From a bacterium (lineage in GTDB: Bacteria; Vulcanimicrobiota; Vulcanimicrobiia; Vulcanimicrobiales; Vulcanimicrobiaceae), in NCBI GenBank assembly GCA_021790935.1, contig JAJYFL010000013.1:1-64000 (forward strand): a DNA stretch of 64,000 nucleotides, read 5' to 3'. A program made the translations under genes and the position numbers. Positions 9,279 to 17,738 of the stretch are shown here, one piece after another. Position 1 is the stretch's first letter; the number at the start of each line of letters is the position of its first letter. The notes beneath the pieces were generated by a model that saw only the letters and a list, made by a program, of their open reading frames with translations, did not search any database and was not told the origin of the DNA.

Positions 9279-10964
9279 ATGCATCGTTTTGTAGCGGCCT
9301 TATGTGCGGCCGTCCTCCTGCTCTCCGCCGCCCCAGCGCGCTCGGAGACGCCGGTGCCGCCCCGTAGCGACGAAAACGCCTCGTTCGTCGCCAACCTGCG
9401 CGCTCACGTCAAGCACGTCTTCGTCATCTACCAAGAGAACCGGTCTTTCGATTCGTACTTCGGCACGTTCCCAGGCGCCGACAACCTCGCCTCACCCAGT
9501 GCACAGAGACACGGCTTCCGGCAGTACGACGCGCTCGGCAACCAGTGGGTCACGCCATTCCGCATCGTCGATCCCGACGTCTCCGACGCCAACCACGCGC
9601 GCCCCGCGCTCATCACCAAGGCCGACGACGGCCGCATGGACTTATACGTCGCGACGCAGGAGTTCGACGCGCTCGCCGAGGGCCAGAGCCGCGAGAATGC
9701 CCAGCGCATTGGGCTCTTGACGATGGCACACGAGGACTGCGACACGATTCCCTTTCTGTGGAAGTATGCGAACACGTTCGCACTGTACGATCACTTCTTC
9801 CAAGGGATGTACGGCCCGTCGACGCCCGGCAACATCGACTTGATCGCCGCACAGACCGGGCAGACGCAGTGGGCGCGAAACCCAAAAGAGCGCGTCGCTC
9901 GCAACGACCGCGGCCCCGGCGAACCGGTCGTCGACGACATGGATCCGGCCTTTGGACCGTATCGCTCGCAACCACGCCACACCCAGCTCGACCAGACCTA
10001 CGCCAACATCTTTCTGACGCTTTCCGGTAAGACCGCCGTCGACGCCCGCAAGGACGCCGCCGGCGTTCGCCAAGACATCGGCGCGCTCGCGCGCATGGGC
10101 CACCCCGCGATTCCGTGGGGATGGTACCAAGAGGGCTACCACGCGAAGAAGCCCTCGCAAGCCTACGTGACCCACCACAACGCGCTGCAGTACTTCGGGT
10201 ACCTACGGAACAACTCGCATTTTTGGAACGGCGTCCACAACATACGCGACCTCGTCCCGGCGATCGAACACGGAACCCTCGGAAGCCGCAGCGTCGTCTT
10301 CGTGAAGGGCGGCTACAGGAACTCCTTCGGATGGAAGCCTGCAAATAAGAACCCCGAGGTGCAACGCAACTTCCAAGGCGACGACGACCACCCCGGATAC
10401 TCCGATTCACAGCTCTCCGAGTCGCTCGTCGCGACGGTCGTCAACGCCGTCGCACACAGCAAGTACTGGCACGATTCCGCGATCTTCGTCTTCTGGGACG
10501 ACTCCGAAGGATTCTACGATCACGTTCCGCCGCCGCAGTTCGAGCGCTGCCCCGACGGTCACCCCTGCGGTGACGGACCGCGCGTGCCAGCGCTGCTGAT
10601 CTCGCCCTACGCCAAGTCGCACGCGATCGTCAGCGAGATCTCCGATCACGCCTCGTTCGCGAAGTTCCTCGGCGTGCTCTTCAACCTGCCCGCGCTGGCG
10701 ACGCTGCCCGACGAAGCGCCCTTCATGCCGGAGGGCCCGCGCGACAACGACTCGCGCCTCAGCGATCTCTTAGGCGCCTTCGATGCGGCTCGTTTGGCGG
10801 GCACGCAAGCACCGATCCCCGCAAGCGCCGCCGAGATTCCGAGCAGCATCGTGGACTCGTTCCCAGCCAGGATGTCGTGCAGCACGCTCGGCATCACGCC
10901 GGTCAAGATCCCGGGCGAAGATACCCTCCCCGCCGGATTCGCCCCCCGCAGGAGCCGGCGCTAG
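9279..10964 (+). CDS. Secreted phosphoesterase (phospholipase C / acid phosphatase family)
   Basis: This 561-residue enzyme has a signal peptide (about 1-23) and the phosphoesterase-family opening VKHVFVIYQENRSFDSYFGTF, whose Glu-Asn pair belongs to the metal/phosphate site. Later motifs include a YDHFFQGMYGPSTPGN block, IPWGWYQEG, FVFWDDSEGFYDHVPPP and DGPRVPALLISPYAK. These match phospholipase C/AcpA-like enzymes that hydrolyse phosphoesters outside the cytoplasm. A role in scavenging organic phosphate would suit the pst genes nearby, but this is inference. Its ribosome site abuts a repeat at the 5' side, and its stop codon TAG is the first part of the repeat at 10961. Confidence 0.88.
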   Translation: MHRFVAALCAAVLLLSAAPARSETPVPPRSDENASFVANLRAHVKHVFVIYQENRSFDSYFGTFPGADNLASPSAQRHGFRQYDALGNQWVTPFRIVDPDVSDANHARPALITKADDGRMDLYVATQEFDALAEGQSRENAQRIGLLTMAHEDCDTIPFLWKYANTFALYDHFFQGMYGPSTPGNIDLIAAQTGQTQWARNPKERVARNDRGPGEPVVDDMDPAFGPYRSQPRHTQLDQTYANIFLTLSGKTAVDARKDAAGVRQDIGALARMGHPAIPWGWYQEGYHAKKPSQAYVTHHNALQYFGYLRNNSHFWNGVHNIRDLVPAIEHGTLGSRSVVFVKGGYRNSFGWKPANKNPEVQRNFQGDDDHPGYSDSQLSESLVATVVNAVAHSKYWHDSAIFVFWDDSEGFYDHVPPPQFERCPDGHPCGDGPRVPALLISPYAKSHAIVSEISDHASFAKFLGVLFNLPALATLPDEAPFMPEGPRDNDSRLSDLLGAFDAARLAGTQAPIPASAAEIPSSIVDSFPARMSCSTLGITPVKIPGEDTLPAGFAPRRSRR

Positions 10965-11091
10965 GAGGCTGTCGGAGTTGAGCCGTTTTCGGATTTGGTG
11001 CCGAATTTTGTTCGGAGACGAGGCGCGAAGAAGTATTCGGGCAAAAGGCGGCCCAAAGACGGAAACGTGCTTAACTCCGACAGCCTCCTAA
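10961..11091. repeat. 131-bp CTAG-ended inverted-repeat element, type A copy 1 (internally deleted)
   Basis: Its ends are CTAGGAGGCTGTCGGAGTTG and, reverse-complemented, TTAGGAGGCTGTCGGAGTTA, i.e. terminal inverted repeats of roughly 25-30 bp. Compared with copies at 27459 and 49569 it lacks about 38 bp from the middle, the part that carries the small internal hairpin. The left CTAG contains the stop codon of the phosphoesterase gene. The right end is five bases from the stop of the convergent flavoprotein gene. Confidence 0.85.
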
Positions 11092-11096
11092 CGCGG

Positions 11097-12275
11097 TTAT
11101 GCGAAGAGCCGGCGAAGCCAGGTCCGTTCGAAGATAACTTTGGCCCAGTGCCGCGGGCGGCTCGGCGGGTACAGCGTCACCTCCGGCACCGGTTCGGCAT
11201 AGAAGTTCCCCTTGCCGATGGCGGCGCGGCCGTCGCCCACTTCGACGAAACAGGCACCATGCCCATCGAAGGCTGCCGCTTTGCCGCGTTTCGTCCATGC
11301 GCGCACGATGTTTCGGGCGACGACCTGTGCTTGCGCATGAGCGAAAACGCCGGCCTTGGGTAACGGTTTCCCAAGCGATAGCGGAATCGTCGACACGTCT
11401 CCGAGCGCGAAGATCCCCGCATGTGTCGTCTCGAGCGTGTTGCGATTCACGGGAATCCAGCCGGTCGCGTCGGTGAGCCCCGCTGCGACGACGACCTCGG
11501 GCGCGCGATGCGGCGGCACGTAGACGAGCAGATCGTAGTCGGCCGTCGAGCCATCCGTAAAGGTTAGGCGTCTGCCGGATGCATCGGCTCCCAAAACCTG
11601 CCGTCCGGGATGGTAGGCGATATTTTTCGCCCCGAGCGCCGCCTTGACGGAGGCCGATACGGCCGGCCCCGCGACGCCCATCGGCCCCGGTTCCGCCGCA
11701 AAAACGTCGATGCTGACGTCTTGCCGTACGCCGCGGCGACGGCAATCGTACTCGATGAGCATGGCCGCTTCATAGGGCGCAGCCGGGCACTTGTAGAGGG
11801 GTGCGGCGGTGAGGACGGCGATCCGGCCGGTTCGGAAAACGCGCAGTGCCTCGCGCAGAGAAAGCGCTCCCTCGAGCGTATACACGTCATGACCCGCCTC
11901 TTCGAGACCCGGAATGACTTGCGGAGCCAGCTGCGCCCCCAACGCGATGACGATAGCATCTCCTTGGTACCGTTCGCCGTTTGCCGTTACGGCGCGCTGC
12001 AGCGGATCGATGAACTCCACGCTGCCGTGGACGACCTCGATGCCGTGGCGTAACAACCGGGAGAGCGGCGCGCGGATCGCGCCGGCAGCGCGATCTCCGA
12101 TGGCAAGCCACAAGAGCGATGGCGCAAAGACGTGTTCCTCTGCGCGCTCGAAGACCAGAACGCGATCGCCGCGCGGCAAGCGGCGGCGAAGTTCGTTGGC
12201 CACGACGACACCGCCAATGCCGCCGCCAAGAATCAACGCCGTCTTTGCATTAGAAGACAAGGACGCGCTCCGCAT
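11097..12275 (-). CDS. Sulfide:quinone oxidoreductase-like FAD-dependent oxidoreductase
   Basis: This 392-residue flavoprotein has an N-terminal FAD-binding Rossmann motif (ALILGGGIGGVVVANEL), the SQR-like PLYKCPAAPYEAAMLIEY segment near 165, and a second FAD contact GIFALGDVS near 310. SQR-family enzymes oxidise sulfide to sulfane sulfur and pass electrons to quinone. Only some of the usual redox cysteines are visible (Cys in YKCP and in YDCRRR), so the substrate is uncertain. It overlaps the upstream dsrE-like gene by 26 bp, and with that gene and the ArsR-rhodanese gene it forms a sulfur-redox operon. Confidence 0.8.
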   Translation of the reverse strand: MRSASLSSNAKTALILGGGIGGVVVANELRRRLPRGDRVLVFERAEEHVFAPSLLWLAIGDRAAGAIRAPLSRLLRHGIEVVHGSVEFIDPLQRAVTANGERYQGDAIVIALGAQLAPQVIPGLEEAGHDVYTLEGALSLREALRVFRTGRIAVLTAAPLYKCPAAPYEAAMLIEYDCRRRGVRQDVSIDVFAAEPGPMGVAGPAVSASVKAALGAKNIAYHPGRQVLGADASGRRLTFTDGSTADYDLLVYVPPHRAPEVVVAAGLTDATGWIPVNRNTLETTHAGIFALGDVSTIPLSLGKPLPKAGVFAHAQAQVVARNIVRAWTKRGKAAAFDGHGACFVEVGDGRAAIGKGNFYAEPVPEVTLYPPSRPRHWAKVIFERTWLRRLFA

Positions 12276-12597
12276 TCTGAGTCCAGTCCGTCAACTCGTC
12301 CAGGCTGCTGCGGTGAGCGCCTTCCACGAGATCCGCGTCACCGATCCCGCGAGCATCCATGCAGGTACCGCAGACGCCGATCGTCCCCCCGTGCCTGGCG
12401 ACCGCTTTCAGCATCGTCTCAATATTGTAGTAGCCGTTCGGTACGCGCTGACCGTGCTTTGCGCATGCCGCCGCATCGCCCAAAAGAAAGAGGAAAATCG
12501 TTTGACCTCTTCGCGCCAGCGATCCCGCAAGGCGCAGCCCGTTGTAACTTCGCTCGGTGCCATATGGCGGGTCGTTCAAGATGAATAGCGTTGCCAC
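12250..12597 (-). CDS. DsrE-family sulfur-relay protein
   Basis: The 115-residue protein fits the DsrE/DsrF-like fold: TLFILNDPPYGTERSYNGLRLA at the N-terminus, FLFLLGDAAAC in the middle, and a CGTCMDARG cysteine pair near 75-83, the position where DsrE-like proteins carry sulfur as persulfide. The GTG start has a GGAGGT site nine bases ahead. It sits six bases after the ArsR-rhodanese gene and overlaps the SQR-like gene, which suggests transfer of sulfane sulfur between these partners. Confidence 0.8.
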   Translation of the reverse strand: MATLFILNDPPYGTERSYNGLRLAGSLARRGQTIFLFLLGDAAACAKHGQRVPNGYYNIETMLKAVARHGGTIGVCGTCMDARGIGDADLVEGAHRSSLDELTDWTQNAERVLVF

Positions 12598-12602
12598 GAT
12601 CT

Positions 12603-13289
12603 CTATACCTCCGAAGAAGAACTATGCACGACCGGCAGCCCGGCCGCTTGCCACTCCAATACTCCGTCGGATAACCGGAGTGCGTTGAAACCGCGCCGGC
12701 GAAGCACCTTCAAAGCCTCCACGGAGAGCACGCAATAGGGTCCGCGGCAGTATGCCACGATCTGCTTGTTGCGCGGCAAAGTTGCCAGACGCTGTTCGAG
12801 TTCGGCGAGGGGCAGCGATCTCGCATACGGTAAGTGCGCCTTCTCGTATTCGCTCGCCGGGCGAACGTCGAGTACGACGACTTGACCGCGCCGCGCCTTT
12901 CCCAGCAGTGCTTGGCGATCGAGCGGCAACATGACTTCGCGTTCCTTGAAATAGCTCTTCACGGCCCGCTCCACCTCGGCAAAACGGTGCTCGGCCATCG
13001 AGCGGGTCATCAGCCAGTAGTGCGCGACCATCTCGTCCGCTACCGTGTAATGGGCATACTTGCCCTCGCGCCGCACCTCCACCAAACGCGCCGAGTGCAG
13101 CACCTTCAGGTGCGCGCTCGCGTTCTTCACATCGAGTTGCGCCTGCTTCGCGACCTCCTCGACGGTCTTTTCGCCTTGACAGAGGAGGTCGAGAATCTCC
13201 AAGCGCTTGGGGCTGCTCGTAGCCTTCCCGATACGCGCGAAGTACTCGTAGAGCGTGTCCTTCAGGCGGCGTGCGTCAGGCATCGTCAT
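12603..13289 (-). CDS. ArsR-family HTH regulator fused to a rhodanese domain
   Basis: This 228-residue two-domain protein has an ArsR-type winged helix at about 15-95 (KRLEILDLLCQGEKTVEEVA, then NASAHLKVLHSARLVEVRREGKYAHYTV) and a rhodanese domain at about 125-220. The catalytic loop is YCRGPYC, with the active Cys at the start. ArsR-rhodanese proteins are commonly found with sulfur-oxidation genes and are thought to sense persulfide. As the first gene of the operon, behind a near-perfect palindrome, it probably represses its own transcription. Two ATG codons, at 13289 and 13283, are possible starts. Confidence 0.85.
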   Translation of the reverse strand: MTMPDARRLKDTLYEYFARIGKATSSPKRLEILDLLCQGEKTVEEVAKQAQLDVKNASAHLKVLHSARLVEVRREGKYAHYTVADEMVAHYWLMTRSMAEHRFAEVERAVKSYFKEREVMLPLDRQALLGKARRGQVVVLDVRPASEYEKAHLPYARSLPLAELEQRLATLPRNKQIVAYCRGPYCVLSVEALKVLRRRGFNALRLSDGVLEWQAAGLPVVHSSSSEV

Positions 13290-13299
13290 TCACTCATTC

Positions 13300-13319
13300 T
13301 ATCGTTCTATAGAATGATA
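13300..13319. promoter_or_regulatory. Palindromic operator of the sulfur-redox operon
   Basis: TATCGTTCTATAGAATGATA is a 20-bp inverted repeat with one mismatched pair, 11 bp upstream of the ArsR-rhodanese start. Its size, symmetry and AT-rich core are typical of ArsR-family operators, so autoregulation is likely. No other copy was noticed in the window. Confidence 0.6.
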
Positions 13320-13373
13320 CTCCATGGCAGTGCGGCCGTCAACGGGGCGAGCCGAAAGAGAGGTTATCCGGTA

Positions 13374-14225
13374 CTAGCCGCGGCGCGAGCGCGCGCTCCA
13401 GTATTCGACCGCGCTGCGCGAGACCAGGTTCGTCAGAAAGATGAAGATCATCAACAGCGCGGCCGCCGCGTACGCCAGCGCGTGCGCCTGCGGGAACGGC
13501 TGGCTGATGAACGTCCAGACGACGTAGGTTAGGTACCCGACCGGGCTGTGCGTCGGCGCGAGGCTCGGCATGAAGTTCGACCAACCCGCCGTGTAGATGA
13601 GCGGCGCCGTTTCGCCCAGCCCGATACCGGTCGCCACCAACAGCCCGGTCAGCATGCCCGGTATCGCCCACGGAATCGCGACGCCGAAGAGCACGGTCGC
13701 GCGGCGCGCGCCCAGCGCAAACGCACCTTCGCGCAACGCTTGCGGCACGCCCGAAAGCGCGAGATCGCTGCTGCGCACCACGTACGGCAGCATCACGATC
13801 GTCAGCGCGAACGCGCCGGCGACCAGCGAGAAGCCCCAGCCGAGGCCTTCCACCAGGACGACGTAGAGAAAGTACCCGACCACGATCGAGGGCACGCCCG
13901 CGAGCACGTCGATGAGAAAGCGCGAGACGTCTTGCGCGCGCGGCGGCGCGTACTCCACGATCCAGATCGCCGTACCGATCCCGACGAGCGTCACCAGCAC
14001 GAGCCCGGCGCCGACCAGGAGCAGCGTACCGGCGATGGCGTTCTCGAGACCGCCCGCGACGCCGCTGGTCACCGTCGTGAAGAGCGCCGGGCGCAGCGCC
14101 GGAACGCCGCGCACCGCAACGAACCAGAAGATGCCGAACAGCACGACGAGCACCCCGGCGAGCGCCAAAACGCTCACGGACCACCACGCGCGCGACGCCA
14201 GCCTGCTGATGCGCTGATGTCTCAC
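13374..14225 (-). CDS. pstA: Phosphate ABC transporter permease PstA
   Basis: The 283-residue membrane protein has six hydrophobic segments and the permease coupling region LPYVVRSSDLALSGVPQALREGAFALGA (split about 150-180), which contains the EAA-type loop that contacts the ATPase. GLGETAPLIY near 205 is characteristic of PstA. It is the last gene of the pst group and overlaps pstC by four bases. The ATPase gene pstB, normally next, is not found downstream; the neighbouring gene belongs to the sulfur operon and ends in a different context. Confidence 0.9.
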   Translation of the reverse strand: MRHQRISRLASRAWWSVSVLALAGVLVVLFGIFWFVAVRGVPALRPALFTTVTSGVAGGLENAIAGTLLLVGAGLVLVTLVGIGTAIWIVEYAPPRAQDVSRFLIDVLAGVPSIVVGYFLYVVLVEGLGWGFSLVAGAFALTIVMLPYVVRSSDLALSGVPQALREGAFALGARRATVLFGVAIPWAIPGMLTGLLVATGIGLGETAPLIYTAGWSNFMPSLAPTHSPVGYLTYVVWTFISQPFPQAHALAYAAAALLMIFIFLTNLVSRSAVEYWSARSRRG

Positions 14226-15211
14226 TGCGCGCTCCTATCGGCACCGCGCAGCGTCAAGCGTGCGACCACGTTGACGACCAGCGTGATCAGGAAGAGCACC
14301 AGCGCGAGTTCCGCGAGCGAGCGCTGCGCCATACCGCTCGCGTCGGTCAGCGCAGAGTCGAGCTGCGACACGATCACCGCCGCGATCGTGTTGACGGCCT
14401 GGAATATATTGCTCGGGAACTGATTGATCGCCGCCCCGCAGACCATCAGCACCGCCATCGTCTCGCCCAGCGCGCGTCCGAGCGCCACCAGCACCGCCGC
14501 CAAGAAACCCTTACGAACGCTGGGAAAGACCGCGCGCGTCACCGCTTGCCAGGTCGTGCTCCCGAGCGCCATGCTCGCCTCGAAGATCGTCGGCGGCTGC
14601 GCGAGAATCACGTCGCGCAGCGTTGCGACCATGATCGGCAGCACCATGAGCGCCAGAATGATTCCGGCGGCGAGCAAACCGTTGCCGCTCCCGGTCTCGC
14701 CACGTACGAGCGGGACCCAGCTCAGGTGCGCTTGTGCGAATGGCCCCAGCTGGTTGCCGACCCACGGCACGAGCACGACGATGCCCCACAGCCCGTAGAC
14801 GACCGACGGGACGCCCGCCATCAGTTCCACCAGCGTGTTCGCCAGCGGCTGCAGCTTGCGCGGGACGCGATAGACCAGCGCCACCGCTACCAGAAACGAG
14901 AGCGGCACCGCTATCACCATCGCGAGCGCCGACGTCGCGATCGTCCCGAAGACGAAGACGAGCCCGCCAAAAGAGGCGCCCGCCTGTGCCGTTACCCCGT
15001 TGTGGGTCACCGTGGACGAACCGTACTGGTTGCCTATATTCCAGATGACGCCAGTCAAGATGCCGCTACCGTTGAAGCGGATCGCAGGCCACGCGAAGAC
15101 CAGCAGAAAGATCAAGATCAGGAAGACGATCGCAGCGCTCGCGAACGCGGCGATCCCCGTCCCTACTCCTAGTACCGGCTGCATGCGTGCTCGCTGCGTG
15201 AGGTTATTCAT
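14222..15211 (-). CDS. pstC: Phosphate ABC transporter permease PstC
   Basis: The 329-residue permease has an N-terminal membrane anchor (about 20-45), a periplasmic insert of about 50 residues, and five further membrane segments. Family motifs include LVELMAGVPSVVYGLWG near 140 and EASMALGSTTWQAVTRAVFP (the ATPase-coupling loop), then ALGRALGETMAVLMVCG. It pairs with PstA to form the channel for phosphate delivered by PstS. Eleven bases separate it from the upstream pstS, consistent with one transcript. Confidence 0.9.
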   Translation of the reverse strand: MNNLTQRARMQPVLGVGTGIAAFASAAIVFLILIFLLVFAWPAIRFNGSGILTGVIWNIGNQYGSSTVTHNGVTAQAGASFGGLVFVFGTIATSALAMVIAVPLSFLVAVALVYRVPRKLQPLANTLVELMAGVPSVVYGLWGIVVLVPWVGNQLGPFAQAHLSWVPLVRGETGSGNGLLAAGIILALMVLPIMVATLRDVILAQPPTIFEASMALGSTTWQAVTRAVFPSVRKGFLAAVLVALGRALGETMAVLMVCGAAINQFPSNIFQAVNTIAAVIVSQLDSALTDASGMAQRSLAELALVLFLITLVVNVVARLTLRGADRSAQ

Positions 15212-15222
15212 CGTCCGGATCG

Positions 15223-16305
15223 CTAGTGAATCTTCGCGATCTGCTCTTTGCTCAGCTTCACGATCGATGGCGGCAGCGGCAAGAAATGCACCTCGTCGAG
15301 GAAACGCGACGCGTTACCGCCGTTCGGGAGAATGGCCCACGATAAGAACGCGACCAGATTCGCTCTCGCCGCCGCGCCGGTTTGGTGCGGGTTGACGATG
15401 GCGTATTCGTAGTTGATGATCGGGTAGGATTGCTTACCCGGCGCAAAGACCAGCGAGATACGCTCGTCTTTGGGCGTCTTGTTCACCATCGCTTGCGCCG
15501 CCGCGGCGATCGTCGCGTGCGCCGGTAGGACGAACGCTCCCGCGCGGTTGCGGAGCGCCGCGTAACCCAGGTGCGCCGCCTGCGTCTGATCGAGGAAACT
15601 CACCCCGATGTACGCGATCGAGTAGGGCGTGTTCTTGCAGGTTTCGACCATACCCGGATTGCCGTTGGCACCGACGCCGCTCGCCACCGCCGGCCAACTG
15701 ATCGTCGTCCCCATCCCCGGGCCCTGCGCCCACGACGGCGTCGAGTACGAAAGGTACTGCGAGAAGATGAACGTATCGCCCGAGCCGTCCGAGCGGTGAA
15801 TCGGGACGATCGTATGATGCGGCAGCTTCGAAGCGTATCTTGGGTTGATCCCCACAATCGCGGGATCGTTCCAGGTGAGGATCTTGCCGCTGTAGATGCC
15901 CGCCAGCACCGGCCCCGACAGGCGCAGGTGCACGCCGTTTAGGCCCGGGACATTGTAGTTGATCTGCTGCGCGCTGATCGCAAGCGGGATGTTGAGCATC
16001 GGCGTGCCCTTCATCTGCGCGTCCGACATATACGCGTCGGAGGCGCCGATCTGCGCGACCCCGGCGATCGCCTGCGAGATGCCGGTACCGCTGCCGGTGC
16101 CCTGCGTCGTGATCTGCACGCCCGCATGCTGCTTCTGATAGCTTGCAACCCACAGATTCATCAGGGGGTAGAGCAGGGTGGAGCCGGTCTCGAGCAGCCG
16201 GCCCGATACCTCGGGTGCCGTCGCGGTCGCAGTGGTCGTCGTCGTTTGACTCGCGCACCCCGCCGTCAAGGCCAAGGCGAGCGCGGTCAGAGCAAGTTTA
16301 CGCAA
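15223..16305 (-). CDS. pstS: Phosphate-binding lipoprotein PstS (copy nearest pstC)
   Basis: The 360-residue binding protein has a lipoprotein signal ending LTAGC, a Thr-rich linker (TTTTTATATAP) and the PstS core: ETGSTLLYPLMNLW, TQGTGSGTGI (phosphate site), ASDAYMS and HRSDGSGDTFIF. It delivers phosphate to PstC/PstA. It is paralogous to the gene immediately upstream. Their first 110 mature residues are almost identical while the rest has drifted, and the DNA of that part is nearly the same too, which points to duplication plus later gene conversion. Confidence 0.92.
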   Translation of the reverse strand: MRKLALTALALALTAGCASQTTTTTATATAPEVSGRLLETGSTLLYPLMNLWVASYQKQHAGVQITTQGTGSGTGISQAIAGVAQIGASDAYMSDAQMKGTPMLNIPLAISAQQINYNVPGLNGVHLRLSGPVLAGIYSGKILTWNDPAIVGINPRYASKLPHHTIVPIHRSDGSGDTFIFSQYLSYSTPSWAQGPGMGTTISWPAVASGVGANGNPGMVETCKNTPYSIAYIGVSFLDQTQAAHLGYAALRNRAGAFVLPAHATIAAAAQAMVNKTPKDERISLVFAPGKQSYPIINYEYAIVNPHQTGAAARANLVAFLSWAILPNGGNASRFLDEVHFLPLPPSIVKLSKEQIAKIH

Positions 16306-16346
16306 GTGCTGACTCCAAGAGCGGCAAGAGTGATGTAGGGCCGAAG

Positions 16347-16388
16347 CCCCGGCGAAGAGCCCCGCGTAGCGGCAACTCCTCGCCGGGG
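16347..16388 (-). terminator. Intercistronic hairpin between the two pstS genes
   Basis: CCCCGGCGAGGAG and CTCTTCGCCGGGG form a 13-bp stem with a single G-U pair in the 113-bp gap between the two pstS genes. No U-run follows, so it is more likely an mRNA-stabilising or partial-termination structure that raises output of the promoter-proximal pstS over the permeases than a full terminator. Confidence 0.5.
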
Positions 16389-16417
16389 TTTCCCAAGACC
16401 TGCAGGCTCGCAGCCAT

Positions 16418-17470
16418 TTAGCGGATTCCCAAGATCTGCTCCCGGCTCAAGCGGACGACCGAGTCCGGCAGCGGCAGGAAGTGCACGCTGTTGAGGAAGT
16501 GCGCGGCGTTCCCGCCGTTGGACCGGATCGCCCACGAGAGGAACGTTGCCAGCTGGCGCCGGACGGCGGGGTCCGCCTGGTGCGGGTTCACGATTGCGTA
16601 TTCGTAGTTGATGATGGGGTATGAATCGGCTCCCGGCGCGTAGACCAGCGAGATGCGCTCGTCCCTCGGGGTTTTCGCAACCATAACACGGGCGGACGCA
16701 CCGATCGTTGAGGCGGTCGGAAGGACGAACCGTCCGTCGCGATTCTCCAACGCTGCATAGCCGAGATGGGCGGCGTTGGTTTCGTTGAGGAAGCTCACGC
16801 CGATATAGGCGATCGAGTACGGCGAGGCTTTGCACGTCTGAACCATGCCGGGGTTACCGTTGGCTCCGACCGCGGTTGCAACGGCAGGCCAGCTGATCGT
16901 TGTCCCGTAGCCTGGACCGTTGCGCCACGACGGCGTCGAGAACGAAAGGTATTGCGAGAATATGAACGTGTCGCCCGAGCCATCCGAACGGTGGACCGGA
17001 ATGATCTCGTGGTGCGGCAACCGGGCAGCGTAACTCCGGTTCAGCGCCTTGATGTGCGGATCGTCCCAGAAGCGGATCTGCCCACTGTAGATGCCCGCCA
17101 GCACCGGCCCTGATAGGTGCAGGTGCACGCCGTTTAAGCCCGGGACGTTGTAGTTGATCTGCTGCGCGCTGATCGCAAGCGGAATGTTGAGCATCGGTGT
17201 ACCCTTCATCTGCGCGTCGGACATATACGCGTCGGAGGCTCCGATCTGCGCGACCCCGGCGATCGCCTGCGAGATGCCGGTACCGCTGCCGGTGCCCTGC
17301 GTCGTGATCTCGACCCCGTGGTGCTCTTTCTGATAGGTTGCGACCCAAAGGTTCATGAGCGGATAGAGAAGCGTCGAACCGGTCTCGAGCAGACGGGTGC
17401 TCGCGAGTGCCGGCCCGGCACAGAGCAACGCCGCGGCTACAACGAGCGCGGGCATCGAAAACTTGCGCAT
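16418..17470 (-). CDS. pstS: Phosphate-binding protein PstS, promoter-proximal paralogue
   Basis: The 350-residue paralogue shares ETGSTLLYPLMNLW, TQGTGSGTGI, ASDAYMS and HRSDGSGDTFIF with the next gene. It differs in its export signal: MRKFSMPALVVAAALLCAGPALAS looks like an ordinary Sec signal cleaved after ALA rather than a lipobox, so this copy may be released or periplasmic while the other is membrane-tethered. It is the first gene of the pst transcript, directly behind the Pho-box-like repeats. The pair could differ in affinity or location. Confidence 0.9.
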   Translation of the reverse strand: MRKFSMPALVVAAALLCAGPALASTRLLETGSTLLYPLMNLWVATYQKEHHGVEITTQGTGSGTGISQAIAGVAQIGASDAYMSDAQMKGTPMLNIPLAISAQQINYNVPGLNGVHLHLSGPVLAGIYSGQIRFWDDPHIKALNRSYAARLPHHEIIPVHRSDGSGDTFIFSQYLSFSTPSWRNGPGYGTTISWPAVATAVGANGNPGMVQTCKASPYSIAYIGVSFLNETNAAHLGYAALENRDGRFVLPTASTIGASARVMVAKTPRDERISLVYAPGADSYPIINYEYAIVNPHQADPAVRRQLATFLSWAIRSNGGNAAHFLNSVHFLPLPDSVVRLSREQILGIR

Positions 17471-17518
17471 GTATTCTCCGTGATGACGTAGTGCGATATC
17501 CCCACGTTACGCCACCCG

Positions 17519-17559
17519 AGCTAAGCCCCGCTTAACCCCCGCTAAGGCGACCTTAACCC
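17519..17559. promoter_or_regulatory. Pho-box-like direct repeats upstream of pstS
   Basis: Between 17519 and 17559 the plus strand reads CTAAGCC, CTTAACC, CTAAGGC, CTTAACC in tandem, the TTA cores on the minus strand being spaced 11, 10 and 11 bp. Direct repeats at helical spacing with a CTTAAC-type core are the hallmark of PhoB/PhoP sites, and the block lies about 50-90 bp before the first pstS. Phosphate-starvation control of the pst genes is the natural reading. The rest of the gap up to 17738 shows no gene. Confidence 0.65.
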
Positions 17560-17738
17560 CGCATTATGATCCACTAACCTCCGGCGACGCCGCCACGACC
17601 GCCCCACCACCATGTCACTACCGTGGCACCGTTGCGTCACCCCGAGCTCGTCGAACGGCAAAGGGTGCTCGCCGTGGCGGGAATCTCCGCACCGGTATGG
17701 TAAAGATGCGAGGACAATAGGACAGCGAGGGACGTGCG

